From Magnolia sinica (taxonomy: Eukaryota > Streptophyta > Magnoliopsida > Magnoliales > Magnoliaceae), in NCBI RefSeq assembly GCF_029962835.1, contig NC_080585.1:58763443-58827442 (forward strand): 64,000 nt of DNA, in the 5' to 3' direction. A program made the translations under genes and the position numbers. Under the pieces are notes generated by a model. The model made no database searches and was not told the origin of the DNA. It was given only the letters and a program-made list of their open reading frames with translations. Positions 1-11,984 of this stretch are shown here, in pieces (the first letter of the stretch is position 1; each line of letters opens with the position of its first letter).

Positions 1-977
1 GCTCTTTATGGGTTGAAATAAACACCCAGAGTGTGGTATGAGAAATTGACTAAATTCTTACTTAGTCATAATTTTGTTATGGGTAGTGTTGATAAAACCT
101 TATTTATCAAGAAATATAATTATCATATCCTGATAGTTCAAATCTATGTTGACGATATTATTTATGGATCTACGTGCGCTAACCTATCTACTGAGTTTGC
201 AGATATAATGAAATCCAAGTTTGAAATGAGTATGGTTGGCGAACTAAACTATTTCCTTGAATTACAAGTCAAACAACTTAAAGATGATATGTTCATCTCA
301 CAGACTAAATATGCATTGAACCTTGTAAAAAGGTTTGGCTTTGAGAATGGTAAGAATTTCGATATTCTAATAAGTACGACTCTTAAACTCTCAAAAGATG
401 AATCAAGTAAAAGTGTAGACTCTCGACTATATCACAGTATGATTGGTAGTCTTCTGTACTTAACTGCTAGTAGACCTAATATTGCATTCAGTGTTGGAAT
501 ATGTGCTAGATATTAATCTGATCCTAAAGAATCACACTTAACTGCTTTTAAACGGATAATCAGATATGTCGCAAGTTCTGCGAACTTAGGCCTATGGTAT
601 CCACATGATACGTCTGTATAAATCATAAGCTAAACAGATGCATACTGGGTAGGAAATGTTGATGATAGAAAATCTACCAGCAGTGGATGTTTCTATGTTG
701 GAAACTTCTAGTATCATGGCTCAATAAGAAACAAAATTCCATATCTCTTTCTACTACTAAATTTGAATATATTGCAATAGGAAATACTTGCACTCAAATA
801 ATATGGATGAAAAGAATACTAGCTAACTATGGAATTACACAAGGTACGATGACATTATATTGCGATAATTATAGTGCAATAAATATCTCAAAAAATCCAA
901 TTCAATGTTCTCGTACAAAGCATATCGACATACGATACCATTATATTCGAGAATTAGTCGAAGACAAATCTATTATG
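1..977 (+). pseudogene. copia pol fragment: reverse transcriptase C-terminal half and RNase H
   Basis: From base 1 the frame reads ALYGLK and then a stop at 19-21. It continues through the catalytic YVDD motif (about 154-165) and the copia block containing MIGSLLYLTASRPNIAF (about 436-492). A stop follows at 514-516 and further stops at about 618 and 630. After a frame change the RNase H part reads SLSTTKFEYIA (about 744-776), then the YCDN block carrying a catalytic Asp (about 859-870), then KHIDIRYHYIRE (about 918-953). The catalytic YVDD residues survive, but at least three stops and one frame change make the product non-functional. The frame is cut at 977 by the Athila insertion and resumes at 24289. 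Confidence 0.93.
973..977. repeat. Target-site duplication TTATG, left copy
   Basis: TTATG directly precedes the Athila 5' LTR and is repeated exactly at 24284-24288 after the 3' LTR. A 5-bp duplication is the usual integrase signature for Ty3/gypsy elements. It fixes both element ends to the base. Confidence 0.93.
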
Positions 978-3147
978 TGTTGAGGGTCAAATATTACATA
1001 TTAGACCCCAATTATTACCTGATTTTATAAACATGATACTGTTTAATAACCTATTTTAATCGTGTTTGTGATGCAGGGTGTAATTAGGAGCTTGTACTGA
1101 AAAAGGATGCTAAAATCATGGATTTGACTCTCATAAATCACCAAGGCAAGCGACGGACTCCAGGGGACTGAGATCGATGATTCTACATGGCCGAGATTCA
1201 AGAAAATCACGTGTCACACTAAAGAGGCCTGAAAGTCTTTCAGAATGCAAGATCACAGGGTTCCCAATATTCGTTCAGCTTGAAACTTTAGATCTGGCCT
1301 GGGGACCATAAAGTAACCGTACACGTCAAATTTCGGCCATTGGATCCCTATGGAAGTGTCCCAACAGACAGATCATCCCATAAACCATTGATTTTGAGCA
1401 CACTTGCTATCTGGATATGCTTCAAAATTGGTCTCAACAGTTTAAATGAGATGAGAAAAAGGATGGATGGATCAGATCTCTCACAAGCATCACAGTAGAC
1501 TCCACCTTGTGTGGGATGTGCATAGTGCACATGTGCACTATCCGTGCACTGTAATGTCAATGGCAGTCAAACTCCCTTGACTGACAGAATAAAAAAAAAT
1601 GGAAACTTCTGTTTCCTTCTTCCAACGTTCATACGGAGGTTTGCGGGTGATCATTGTGGGCCACCATTGTGGTCCATATGATGAATCTGGACTGTCCATT
1701 AGAATCCCAAAGCCCATATTACCAAGGCCTAGGTGACGAAATTTGAAGAAATGAAGAGGATGGGATCCCAGCCGTTTAAATGTAGGATGGACGACAACGA
1801 TAAACAACCAGGTGGCCACATCAATGAGAATAAAAAACCATCCATCTCCAACTGATTTTTCTAAGAGAGTGCACTAGACGGTGTGGATTTTCCAACAGAC
1901 GTTGATCATGGGCCCCACCAACGTCACAGCTTAAGTCCTGTTACGCAGGCCCGTTTCAGCATCCGAAATCGACGGTTTTGGGGTTATTGCACCATCATGG
2001 CCATCATCAAATGGCAGATCTGATCCATTCATCATGAAGGCCACCCCAAAACGTCTCAGGGGATGTTATTACTTTGAGAAGAAAGAAAGGAAAATGGGTT
2101 TTTTTGGACCGTCTTCTTGACTGCGTAACAGAGCTTACGCAGGGGAGTTTTCAGTTACGTAAAGGGCATTCTCCACCGCCTCTCCATGCACCGACTCCAC
2201 TACTATAGCTGTCCACCGACTCCAGCAATCACTTCCAGCTGACCTTGTTGGTTCTATATAAAGGAGAGGAGAAAAGAAGGAAAGGCATTCAATTTTCAGC
2301 CCTAGATCGTCAGTGAGAGACAGAGAGAAATAAAGAGAAAATTTAGAGTTCTTTTTTTTTATTTTTTTATATTTGTTTTATTTATTTTTATTATGAGTTT
2401 TGAGAGATCTAGCCTCCTCATGTTAGGCTAAACCTCTTAGGTAGGGCTAAGAGGTGAAGCTTGTGGCGTGATGGGTAGTACTCTACAGCTTTGATTCATG
2501 TTATGAATTGATTTTGATTCTGGTTTGAGTATAGGAATACTTCTAGTTTTTAATGATTTGGTGTGACTTAAATTACAATAGATCTGCGATGGCTTTAAGT
2601 ATTCTCTTTTCATTATTTTGATTGTGATGTTAGGAAGCCCTGTTGTCCACCATCGCCCCTTGGACATGGTTGGATGATGGAATCCTTCCTAACATTCATA
2701 CATCTTCCTGATTAGTTGTGAATTAGTTTAATTCTATTGTTTACTTTGTCTCATGAGCATGGTTTTATGATGGAATCATCTCTAATTCTTATACCTTTCA
2801 TCTCTTTGAAAACTAGATCGAAGGAAATTCAGATTGAGCTTTAGTGGTGTATCTTCCAACTGGATGAAGATGGGACTCGAAGTCCAGTTGAGTTCATGAA
2901 AGCGTAGATCTCCCTGATCTCTACAAGTGGATCCTCTGAATCCCTAGTTTCCCACCTTTGAATTCTACAAGTTTTAGCATACTATTTCACCATTATTCCC
3001 TCATATTCATCTGATTTAGATTTTATCTTATTCTAGTTCTAGTTCGAGTTACTTTCAGAATACGTACAAGGTTCAGTCCCTGTGGATTCGACCTCGGTCT
3101 TACTGAGATTATTACTACATCACAACCCTATACTTGGGGTGTGAACA
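978..3147 (+). repeat. Athila 5' LTR
   Basis: This 2170-bp direct repeat matches 22121-24283 along its whole length. It has TG...CA ends with a 4-bp terminal inversion (TGTT...AACA). It includes a TATA box at about 2255 and a T-rich stretch near 2350-2395. There are no real genes inside; short ORFs here are chance. Confidence 0.94.
2255..2264 (+). promoter_or_regulatory. LTR TATA box
   Basis: TATATAAAGG is conserved at 23401-23410 in the 3' LTR. It is followed by a purine-rich leader, and transcription would start about 25-35 bp downstream. This is the likely core promoter of the Athila element. Function is inferred from position and sequence only. Confidence 0.6.
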
Positions 3148-3153
3148 AGTTTT

Positions 3154-3171
3154 TGGCGCCGTTGCCGGTGA
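3154..3171 (+). other. Athila primer-binding site (tRNA-Asp type)
   Basis: TGGCGCCGTTGCCGG begins 6 bp after the 5' LTR end, followed by TGA where Athila elements usually have GGA. It is complementary to the 3' end of plant tRNA-Asp, the primer typical of Athila/Tat elements. Confidence 0.85.
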
Positions 3172-3803
3172 TTGACGGTTATGTTTTTTTGAGATTAACT
3201 AGATTTGGGATTAGTTTAAGATTAGGTTTTTTTTTTCTCTAATTTTAAGTTAGAATTTTTCTGTTTTATTTCTAGAAACTAACCCGTTTTCCTGTTTTGT
3301 AGGATCCTACATAAACTTCTAATTTGGTAATCCCTTTCTAATTTCTCTACTTTTTCTATTTTTAGAATTAGGGTTTTAGTTTTAAAATTTTTCTAATTCT
3401 AGGCTTTCTTTTTTAGAAATTTTCTATTTTCTAATTTTAGAAATAGATTTTTCCTTTAAGTAACTTTTTATTTTCTAGTTTTAGAAAATTTTCCTTTTTT
3501 AGAAACTAACATTACTTTCTAAATTAGGATTAGGTTTCTATTTTATAAACTTTCTAATTCTAGAATTCTTTTAATTTTAGAAATTAACTTAGCTTCTAGG
3601 TTTATGAAACTTTCCTTTTTTGGAACTTTTTCTTTTAGAAACTAGTTTACTTTCTAGTTTAAATTTTAGGAACTTTCTATTCTTAGACTTTCTATTTTTA
3701 AAAACCAACTTGTTTTGGTTTGTTTTGCAGGTTTTTTAACTTATGGACCCCAATTTGGTAACTTCTTTCTAACCCTCTCTTTCTTACTAGATTTTTATTT
3801 CCT
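3172..3803 (+). other. Athila 5' leader, non-coding
   Basis: This T-rich stretch is full of short variants of 'TTTTAGAAACT' and 'TTTCTAATTC'. It has no ORF. It is the untranslated leader between the primer site and gag. Confidence 0.75.
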
Positions 3804-4372
3804 TTGTTAGGTTTAGAATCTGTGATTGAGGGCTGCGAGTATTTCATGCCCAAGTGGGCTCGTGACAACACTCGACGTCTCTTGACTGAAGGAGGATTGG
3901 TTGAGGGGTTGACTATCTATCGCAGGAATAGACACCACTCGAAATCCCTTGAGTTAATTGAAGTGACGGCTGAAAACCAACCTCTTCTACCCTAACCTAG
4001 GGTGGAGGACGTCTAGGATGAGAATGAGGTGCATCAAGCACCGCACAAAAAAAATTTCCAAGGTCGTTACACAATCGGTGGGGTGAGCATGCCCTCATGC
4101 ATGGTTTTTCCAGAGAATACAAGACACATGGATATTAAGTCAGGGGTGATCCAACTCATTCCTAAATTTCATGGGCTTGAGTTAGAAAATTCATATTTAC
4201 ATCTGAAAGAGTTTGATGAGATTATAACTACTTTATACTTTCTTAACGTGTCTGATGACATGGTCAGGTTGAAACTCTTTCCCTTTTTTTTTGAAAGAGA
4301 AAGCTAAGATGTGGTTACATTCACTACATCCTCGATCTATTGGCAGATGAAATGACATGACAAGGGAGTTCA
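3804..4372 (+). pseudogene. Athila gag, N-terminal part
   Basis: One frame runs from 3804 with a stop at 3993-3995 and continues to about 4307. It shows the gag capsid block with FHGLELEN and HLKEFDEI (about 4168-4220), then the KLFPF segment (about 4270-4284). A run of nine T at 4284-4292 shifts the frame. The expected continuation (AKMWLHSLHPRSIG) is readable in the next frame up to about 4345. Recognisable gag ends near 4372 and resumes at 10936, with roughly 65-70 residues of the usual Athila capsid missing. The gag role is packaging of the element RNA. This copy is dead. Confidence 0.85.
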
Positions 4373-4674
4373 AAAAGTAAAATATTGATGTTAATTAAAG
4401 AAGAAGAAGAAGATAACTGCATGATTACACCTTGCAGAATCTGTTTCTTTGATATATGGATACTGAAGGCAGTTGGTGTTTGTTTGCTATTTTTCAACAG
4501 AGACGCAATCATATATTTGTGATGGTGAGGATGTGAAACTTGTGCACCCAAGGAAATACATTAATCCAAAATGAACATTGTTAAGACTGATTAAAATGCG
4601 AAGAGAAACATATGATCTTCAATCCAGGGTTTTAAATAGTATTCTCCATGCAGTTTGTAGAGGTCAGGCCATGT
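4373..4674. other. Unassigned 300 bp between gag break and CACTA end
   Basis: The sequence is neither gag nor CACTA subterminal repeat. It has a GAA-rich start (about 4400-4413) and no convincing ORF. It may be filler from the CACTA insertion or a separate small insert. Confidence 0.4.
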
Positions 4675-5115
4675 CACTACAAGAAAAGGGGGCTTTAGCC
4701 TCGGTTCAAAACAGTGGCTAAAAATGTTAAAAACTGAGGCTAAAGCCTTTAGCCTCAGTTTTGCCTCAGTTATCCAAACCGAGGTTGAAACCCCCGTGGC
4801 TAAAGGCTTTAGCCTCAGTTTTAGCAACCGAGGCTAAAATGACTTTTATAGCCTCAGTTCTTCAAGTGAGGCTAAAAGAACCTTTTTAGCTTCAGTTTTC
4901 TCGAAATGAGGCTAAATCAAAATTTTAGCCTCTATTGTTTCCAACTGAGACTAAATCTAAGTGTTAGCCTCAATTGCCTCCAACCGAAGCTAAATCTATT
5001 TTTAACCTCGGTTCTCAACAACCGAGGCTAAATCCTTTAACCACGGGAATTTCAGCCTTGGTTATCAACAACCGAGGCTAAATTCAAGCCTCAGTTACAA
5101 ATTGAGGCTAAAAAT
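4675..5115. repeat. CACTA left terminus and subterminal repeats
   Basis: After the CACTACAAGAAAA terminus there are about ten copies in both orientations of a roughly 20-bp motif containing CCTCAGTT or its complement AACTGAGG/AACCGAGG, ending in GGCTAAA. Confidence 0.88.
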
Positions 5116-5469
5116 GTTTTTTTTTTTTTTAAATATTTATTTAAACTACTAATCCATTCATTCAATCCACTCATGAAACAATCAATCATGAAAGCCACAA
5201 TACCAACAAAACAGTTTACAACAGTCTATTTAAAGTTTAACTTAATCAAACTGTTACACAACATTAAGTTCTACAAATAATACAAATTCATGGTTGCGTC
5301 CGTCATCACCGGTGCCGTTGTGCTTGGCAGACCCTGAGATAACATTGCCCGTCCATCTTCTTCTGCTGTTAACATTAAAGAATAGCTTTAAGATGAAGGA
5401 ATAACAAACTAGGAAATAAACATATGGGTACAAAAGAAAAATAATACTGTTTTCATGAAGAAGAAAAAA

Positions 5470-6094
5470 GGTTATCTTGCTCACCATTATTTTTCTGAGA
5501 CTATTGTTTGAAGAGGCAGAGAACTTTCAACTTCATTAAGACCGAAATTCCTTTCAGCAACAACCTTCGACATTCCAAACATCTGAAATGGGACAAAAGA
5601 CCATCTGGTAAATAAATACATATACAAATGTACCATGTAATTTGGATTTCGGATCATTTTCAACTGATGATAACCAATAGCTAGGATAGTCTGACACCAC
5701 TATGATTTTCCAGCCCAGCTCCCCACATCCATAACAGGGTCAGCAATTATGAGGATTGGGATACATGGATGACGTGCTTCCTGTGGATATAGTTTGGTAT
5801 ACTGTCAAGCACGCTGGAGTCTATCAAGTGTTATCTTCAGTTTCTTTTGTTGACATTTGGCTCCCCAATTCAAGTTCTAGTTCAAGTGTTTGCCTAACCT
5901 TTTGAATGGTCTTCGTAAAGCGTGTCTTGTGTTTGTCCATGGAAGCATGAACAAATTCATCAATGTGATCCCTTAGATCAGCCAAGAAACTAGCTTCCTC
6001 TGATTTCTTCTTTCGACAAGAGGTAGCGCGGTGTGGCTTCTAACAGATGACGACTGCGATTGAGATTGAGCTTGCTGAGATTCCATCACGAACA
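5470..6094 (-). pseudogene. Degenerate coding segment in CACTA interior, function unknown
   Basis: Reading leftwards from about 6090, one frame gives a Gln/Ser-rich start (MESQQAQSQSQSSS). An adjacent frame gives an acidic/helical stretch (ADLRDHIDEFVHASMDKHK, then LELELELGSQMS; about 5860-5985). Another stretch (FGMSKVVAERNFGLNEVE) lies at about 5530-5585. This looks like exons of the element's own gene, probably the C-terminal part of an En/Spm-type protein. I cannot name a domain. Frame changes indicate introns or decay. Confidence 0.45.
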
Positions 6095-6639
6095 ACACGA
6101 TCTTATCCTACCACATGGAAATCTGTCACCTCAACAACTCAGAAAGGTACAATCTTAATCTTATGTCTATCAGTTTCTAATAGATCAGGCCTGGAAAACT
6201 AGACATGCTAATACATCCATACAACAGTCAAACATTAGCATTTTAATGAGAGTCCAGGATCAATCTGTTAAGAGGAATGATCTTCATGGTGGCAGCCACC
6301 CGAATAAGCCTCATTTTTTGGCATGAAGCAACACTTCCTGCTGCCTCAGACCACATTCCCATCAAATTTCCTACTAACAACTAAAATAAGACTGTTTAAA
6401 TCATAAAAATCAAAATCAACAACAAAATAAAGATACAAAATTATCCTCCAAAAACCAGCAGTCATCAGTCATTTCTAAACCACACCCGCCAAACTTGCAA
6501 ATTTCCAACTAGGAATATTTTCTTTTTAAAAGTAATGGTTTTACTGAAAGAAACTGAAATGACCAAAAGAATTACACGACATTCAACTAATTACAAAATA
6601 GATCCAACTCACTCCCAACAGTAAAGATTGAAACCCATT

Positions 6640-7041
6640 CCTTCAAAAACCATGGATGCACTCCCACAAAGATTACGAAAACAACGATTGTTTCACTCCC
6701 CCCATAAAGCCCAGGTACTAGTCAATAAGGCCAACCTCCAACATCTCCTACCATTCTTCCCAAACCCACACCCATGCCATGAGTGAAGAAGCCTCCGCTG
6801 ATTCCGGCATCACCCACGACACCCCAAAGAGATTCTAGAAGTTCAACCATATTTCCCTCACAAATGGACAATGGATAAATAGATGGTCGATGGATTCCTC
6901 ATTTTTCATACAAAGTAAGAAAATAATGGTGATTGTCATCCTCCTTTTTTGAAGATCACCCCACCAACCAGGCCAGTGCGGGCCACCTTGGGAGGGGCCC
7001 GTAGGATCACAAAGAGAATGTGTGCGCAACTTCCTTTCCAA
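6640..7041 (-). pseudogene. LINE reverse-transcriptase zinc-binding (zf-RVT) fragment inside CACTA
   Basis: The minus strand carries the zf-RVT pattern: basic residues, then MKNEESIDHLFIHCPFVREIW (residues His and Cys of the zinc-binding site, about 6850-6915). This is followed in other frames by AWVWVWEEW and LWECIH, resembling the C-terminal tail of plant LINE pol proteins. The first Cys of the site is lost in the visible frame. It is a short remnant of a non-LTR retrotransposon or of a gene carrying that domain, trapped inside the CACTA element. Confidence 0.7.
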
Positions 7042-9639
7042 AACAAGAAAAGAAAAGAAAAGAGGAGAAGAAAAGAAGATACCGACTACTGATTTTAAAA
7101 AATAATTAAAAAAAAACTAAATATCGATTTTCACAACATCTATAAGCAATTCTAAAACAGCATTCACATCAAATTTTCAATTCTCTAACTACACAATCAA
7201 GATCAAGTCAAAATAAAAGAAAACCAGAAAATTAAATAAATAAATATCGAAACCTAAAAAATATCAGAACCTCTTCAAACACGTAAATTTCATTTCTCAA
7301 AGTTTTTGTTATTTTCCTAAATGGCATTACTGTCAAATTTCTACTTACATAACTCTGAAGTAAAGACGCCATCCAAATCCATCATTAGAATATCAAGATA
7401 ACTAAATTTCCAACCTTCAAGTCCTGATTCCAGTCGAAAAGGACACAGAAGTCACAACAGGAAACAACTTACTTGGCTCACATTGGTACAACATACCTTT
7501 TGAGTACCATAAATTGGAAATAAAATTTAAAGAAAGCAAGACTTGTCTTATGCCACTGGAAGGAGTTTACCACAAGTCAAAAGAGCCCTACTTGGCATTA
7601 TGTGGGTAACCATTGGAGCTCAATTTGGCATGTTGATGAGGATTCTTTTGAGCTTTTATGAAGCTGCTTCATTCAATCTCTAACATTCATCAAATAGCCA
7701 AAATGCAATTGTTCAATCTATTTAAGTTTGGATCCAGTCCAGGACCTTCTCACTTGGCTGACACACTTGCTGGTCAAACTATAACTCAATGCCAACACGG
7801 ACTGACACATCAGCCACTTTTGTTGTAACAGGAATTGTTTGATAACCATGATGAAGAAGAATACTTTCCAACAAAGAGCTACCAGTTAACAGCCAAGAAA
7901 CTCACCTCCATCGTGACGTGGCAAGCCAAAAGTTGATAAGGCATGTACTTATAGCCATTGCAAAAAGAAAAAAGAAAAAGATACATTGTAAGCATACCCC
8001 ATGTATTTATTAAGGTGAAGAGATGTCATGGTTGGCTGATGACAAACTCTTGACCCATTTTGAATCACTCAAACTTGAAAACATAGAAACAGTAAGTGTT
8101 TTCTTTGAAACAGTAAGCATACCCCGGGATTATATAATTCCCTGAACATTGTATGAGGACTGTAGAAAACATACATGGAACTGAAAGATCAAATCCAAAA
8201 ATAAACACATCCAGCTCACCTGTCGAGTTCTTCCTTCATCGCAGGGTCTAGTTCATCATCAATATCGACATCCTCATAATTTTTTTTAATTTATTGTCCA
8301 TTTATAGTGGGGTCCTTATCTTCATTGGTGAAATTATTACTATAAGGAACTAAATAGGTGAAATTATACATGGGTCAGTGATCCGAACCGATGAAGATAA
8401 GGACCCCACTATAAATAAGTATCATGACATCAACAAGCATCCCAAAAGGCTAATTCCTGCAACCAGATATTGGAGCTAAACCTACAATACAGCAGTAGTA
8501 AATCATTCAAATACAGTGAAAATTTAAAACATTACTCAAATCCTCACTACATTTTCTTAAACTTGGAAATCACATTATAAATTTTGCTATTTCTATGATC
8601 TTTTGTTTTCCGTCAAAACAAATAAAATAGTAAAGATTCATATATCCCACCAAAAACAAGACCAAAAAATGATAAATATTCCATCAAAGAAGATCTGAAG
8701 CTAAATTCCAAGCAAAAACAGAGAAAAAAAAAAAACCCTAATTCAACTGTGGAAATCAGCAATTTTCGAACACAAAATCCTCCAAACCCACGCTTTCTTA
8801 AACCATTACTAGACATTATCTTTCCAAAAATAGGAACTGCATTAAAATTTCCCAAACTCCCGCAAAATCCATTGAAATCTCGGCATTTGAATCCTCTCAA
8901 AACCGAGAAGGAAAAAAACAAAAATAAAAAGCAAGTGCAGATCCGCATTTAAGTTCTCAAATTGAAAGAATCTCCTTTAAAAACGAGCAAACCAAAAGAA
9001 ACGTTTCACAAAACCCGAACCGGAGAGCAGAAACCCCGATTCAGGAGCTGAAACCCTCAAATCAGATCTCAAAAGTTAGAGAATCTCCACAGATAAGGGA
9101 TTCTGGGCTAAAATCCGATTAGAAAAGACAATTATTTGAAAGAAACATCTCAAAAACAAAATTCTGAGAGCGGAATCGCCGGTTCCAAAGCTATAAGCGG
9201 AAATTTTTCAGAAAATGCTCCAAACCGGTTCAGATCCACATTTAAAGATGTCAAAACGCGAGGAATCTCTCCCAAAAAGAGATCCAGAGGTAAATTTCGA
9301 GCAAAAACGACGAGAATGTGAAAGATACCTCTCAGAAAAGAAAATCCGAGAGCTGGAACATCGATTCCGGAGCGGGATCTGCGGCAGAAATCCTTCAAGA
9401 ACGAAGATCACAGGCTCTAAAAGAGGAAAGGTTAGAGAGAGAGAGGGAAAAGGGAGAAGATTTTTCTAATTATAGGACGTCCTTTTCAGGTTAGCGTTTT
9501 TTCTAGGGTTTGAGCAGTGGGATGTTGAGAAGCGGTGGACTCTCTCTCTCTCACTCTCTCTCTAGAGAGGAGATTCGAAGCTTCCAGCGATTTTGATTTC
9601 TCAATGCCGCCCTCTGTCGTTTCTTTCTTCCGGTGCTTT
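7042..9639. other. CACTA interior, no supported gene
   Basis: This is A-rich (plus-strand) sequence with short overlapping ORFs on both strands that show no recognisable domain. An acidic minus-strand run (DEDVDIDDELDPAMKEEL) lies at about 8225-8275. CT/GA-rich tracts lie near 9425-9465 and 9538-9565. These could be leader or first exons of the CACTA minus-strand gene. I see nothing more definite. Confidence 0.4.
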
Positions 9640-10930
9640 ATATGTCCGTTTTTTGCCTCAGTTCTCATGAAAGGTGGACTTTCTGCCACGGTTCAGGCAA
9701 CTGAAGCTAAAAGGTGGCTTTTTTTTGCCTCCGTTCCTATGCAAGTGAGGCTAAAAGGTGAAATTTTTGCCTCAGTTCTATGCAAGTGAGGCTAAAAGGT
9801 TCCGCCCCGGTTCGTATGTAACTGTCAGGAAAAGGAGAGACATAAGAGGCTAAGAAGGGGTAAGAGGCCCACCCCATTACATGATTAGAGATGTATTGGG
9901 CCCACCCAATTTCTGATTAGTTCTGTTTTCTCTCATATTATTATGCAAAATGATAATCTTTTAGCCTCATTTTCTCACCAACCGAGGCAAAAGGGTAGAC
10001 TTTTAGTCTCAGTTTTCAACAACTAAGGCAAAAGAGCAGACTTTTAGTCTCAGTTTTCAACAACTAAGGCAAAAGGGCAGACTTTTGGCCTCAATTCCTC
10101 ATCAACTGAGGCAAAAGGGCAGACTTTTGGCCTCAGTTTCTCACCAACTGAAGCAAAAGGGCAGACTTTTAGCCTCAATTTCTCAACAACCGAGGCAAAA
10201 AGGCAGACTTTTAGCCTCCGTTGCTCACCAACCGAGGCAAAATGACAGACTTTTAGTCTCAATTTTCAACAACCGAGGCAAAAGGGCAAACTTTTTTGCC
10301 TCAATTTCTCACCAACCGCGGTAAAAAGACAAACTTTTAGCCTCGATTGCTCACCAACCGAGGCAAAAGGGTAGACTTTTGGCCTCAATTTTCAACAACC
10401 GAGGCAAAAGGGCAGACTTTTGGCCTCAACTGCTCACCAACCGAGGCAAAAGGGCAAACTTTTGACCTCAGTTTCTCACCAACTGAAATAAAATGGCAAA
10501 CTTTTAGCCTCAGTTTCTCAACAACCGAGGCAAAAAGGCAGACTTTTAGGCTCAGTTACTCACCAACCGAAGCAAAAGGGCAGACTTTTAACCTCAGTTT
10601 CTCACCAACTGAGGCAAAAGGGCAAACTTTTGGCCTCAATTTCTCATCAACCAAGGCAAAAGAGCAGATTTTTGGCCTCAGTTCTCAATAACCGAGGCAA
10701 AATGACAGACTTTTAGCCTCAGTTGCTCACAGGCAAAAGGGCAAACTTTTTACCTTGATTGCTCACCAACCGAGGCAAAAGGGCAGACTTTTGGCCTCAG
10801 TTCTCAGCAACCGAGTCAAAAGGGCAGACTTTTAGCCTCAGTTGGTCACCAACCGAGGCAAAAGGGTAGACTTTTGGCCTCAGTTGCTCACTAACCGAGG
10901 CAAAAGGGCAGACTTTTGCCTCAGTTTCTA
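9640..10930. repeat. CACTA right subterminal repeat array
   Basis: There are about 25-30 tandem copies of a roughly 40-48-bp unit of the form AGACTTTTAGCCTCAGTTTC + TCACCAACCGAGGCAAAAGGGC, with each unit containing an inverted pair (GCCTCAGTT / AACCGAGGC). The array is about three times longer than that at the left end, so it expanded locally. Several open frames run through it only because unit lengths preserve phase. Confidence 0.88.
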
Positions 10931-10935
10931 ACCAA

Positions 10936-11984
10936 CGATGTATAATGAGGAGTTTATGAATAAAGGCGTCAATGAGGTGTGAGACTACTTTGATAAACTT
11001 GCTAAGAACACACAATCATGAGACATCTCCCCTAGACTGAATACTACGTCTAGGCCGACTCATTCCAAGGAAAGGGGTGGAATGTATCTCCTGAAAGAGG
11101 ATGATGATATTAATGCTAAAGTGGCTAATCTTACCAGAAAACTCGAGGCTATGGAATTAAAGAAGGATAAGGCTAAGGAAATTGTTTGTAGTATTTGTGG
11201 TTGCAACATTCACACTAATGAAAATTACCCAACTATATCTGCATGTTAAGAGGTATTGAATAAGCAATCTAATGCCGTAAGCAATTACCAAAGACCTTTC
11301 ACTGGGCCTACCTCTAACACATACAATCCTGGCTGGAGAAATCATCTAAACTTCAGTAGGAGGAATTGATAAATTGCTACACCTCGAGGTTTCCTAAATC
11401 AAATTTCAACTCAAGAGAAACCTCAAGAGGATTCGGTTCTAAAACACTTTCAAAAGCAAGAGCTTTTCAATCAGGGTATGCTACAAGCCTTTCAAGACCT
11501 TACAAAAGCGATACAAGGACTTAAGGTTGAAAATACGATTGGGAACAAGGGGAGCTTCCCAGCTCAACCTCTTCCCAATCGTAAACCGCAATATGAAGTT
11601 AGCGACCAAAGCTCTTCAAATCAGATGGAGCAGGCTAAATCCATCACCACTCTTAGGAGTGAGAAGATCATTAACAAAACCATTCCGGTGAGGGCTGAAA
11701 AGCCTAAGGATCCGGAAGTGGACAAAGAATATGGATCTAGCCATGCCCCACCAGAGTTAGAACCGGAACCTCAAGGGAAGCCGGTTGCTCCATTTTCCCA
11801 ACGGTTGGTTGCACAAAAAGCTCTCTCTAACTCTCAGGATATTCTAGAGGTGTTGAAACAAGTGAAGGTCAACATTCCTCTACTTGATGCCGTGAAACAA
11901 ATAGCTTCATATACCAAATTCATAAAAGACTTATGTATGACCAAAAGACGACAGAATATTCAAAAGAAAATCTTCTTGACTTAG
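10936..11984 (+). pseudogene. Athila gag, C-terminal part, and start of protease region
   Basis: Gag resumes with NEEFMNKGVNEV (about 10944-10979), a stop, DYFDKLAKNTQS and the conserved LTRKLEAMELKKDKAKE (about 11130-11182). Next come a CxxC...H zinc-finger-like residue set (about 11188-11225) and stops at about 11248 and 11368. The longest piece (11478-11984) is a typical gag/protease linker: PVAPFSQRLVAQK, then VLKQVKVNIPLLDAVKQI and a basic end. The stops break the protein. It belongs with the segment at 3804-4372. Confidence 0.87.

Larger units (their letters stand above)
4675..10930. mobile_element. CACTA (En/Spm-like) DNA transposon, right terminus lost
   Basis: It begins with CACTACAAGAAAAGGGG, the diagnostic CACTA terminal sequence. 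Immediately inside are inverted and direct copies of a 'GCCTC(A/G)GTT...AACCGAGGCTAAA' motif (4690-5115). A longer array of the same motif lies at about 9640-10930. Subterminal repeats at both ends are a CACTA hallmark, where the element's DNA-binding protein attaches. The expected right terminus (TTTTCTTGTAGTG) is not visible before gag resumes at 10936, so the end is deleted or rearranged and the copy is probably immobile. The interior holds minus-strand coding remnants and a LINE fragment. No intact transposase was found. Confidence 0.85.

Noticed and set aside
8613..8948. 111-codon minus-strand ORF rich in Phe/Leu/Gly that looks membrane-like
   Set aside because: A/T-rich sequence opposite another ORF (8749-8952); no domain, no neighbours supporting it.
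10347..10691. 114-codon ORF of repeated TEAKGQTF-type units
   Set aside because: Read-through of the subterminal array whose unit length keeps phase; no start context or conservation.
9960..10930. Regularly spaced short repeats resembling a CRISPR array
   Set aside because: This is plant DNA; the 'spacers' are themselves repeated and the units are CACTA subterminal repeats also present at the other end of the element.
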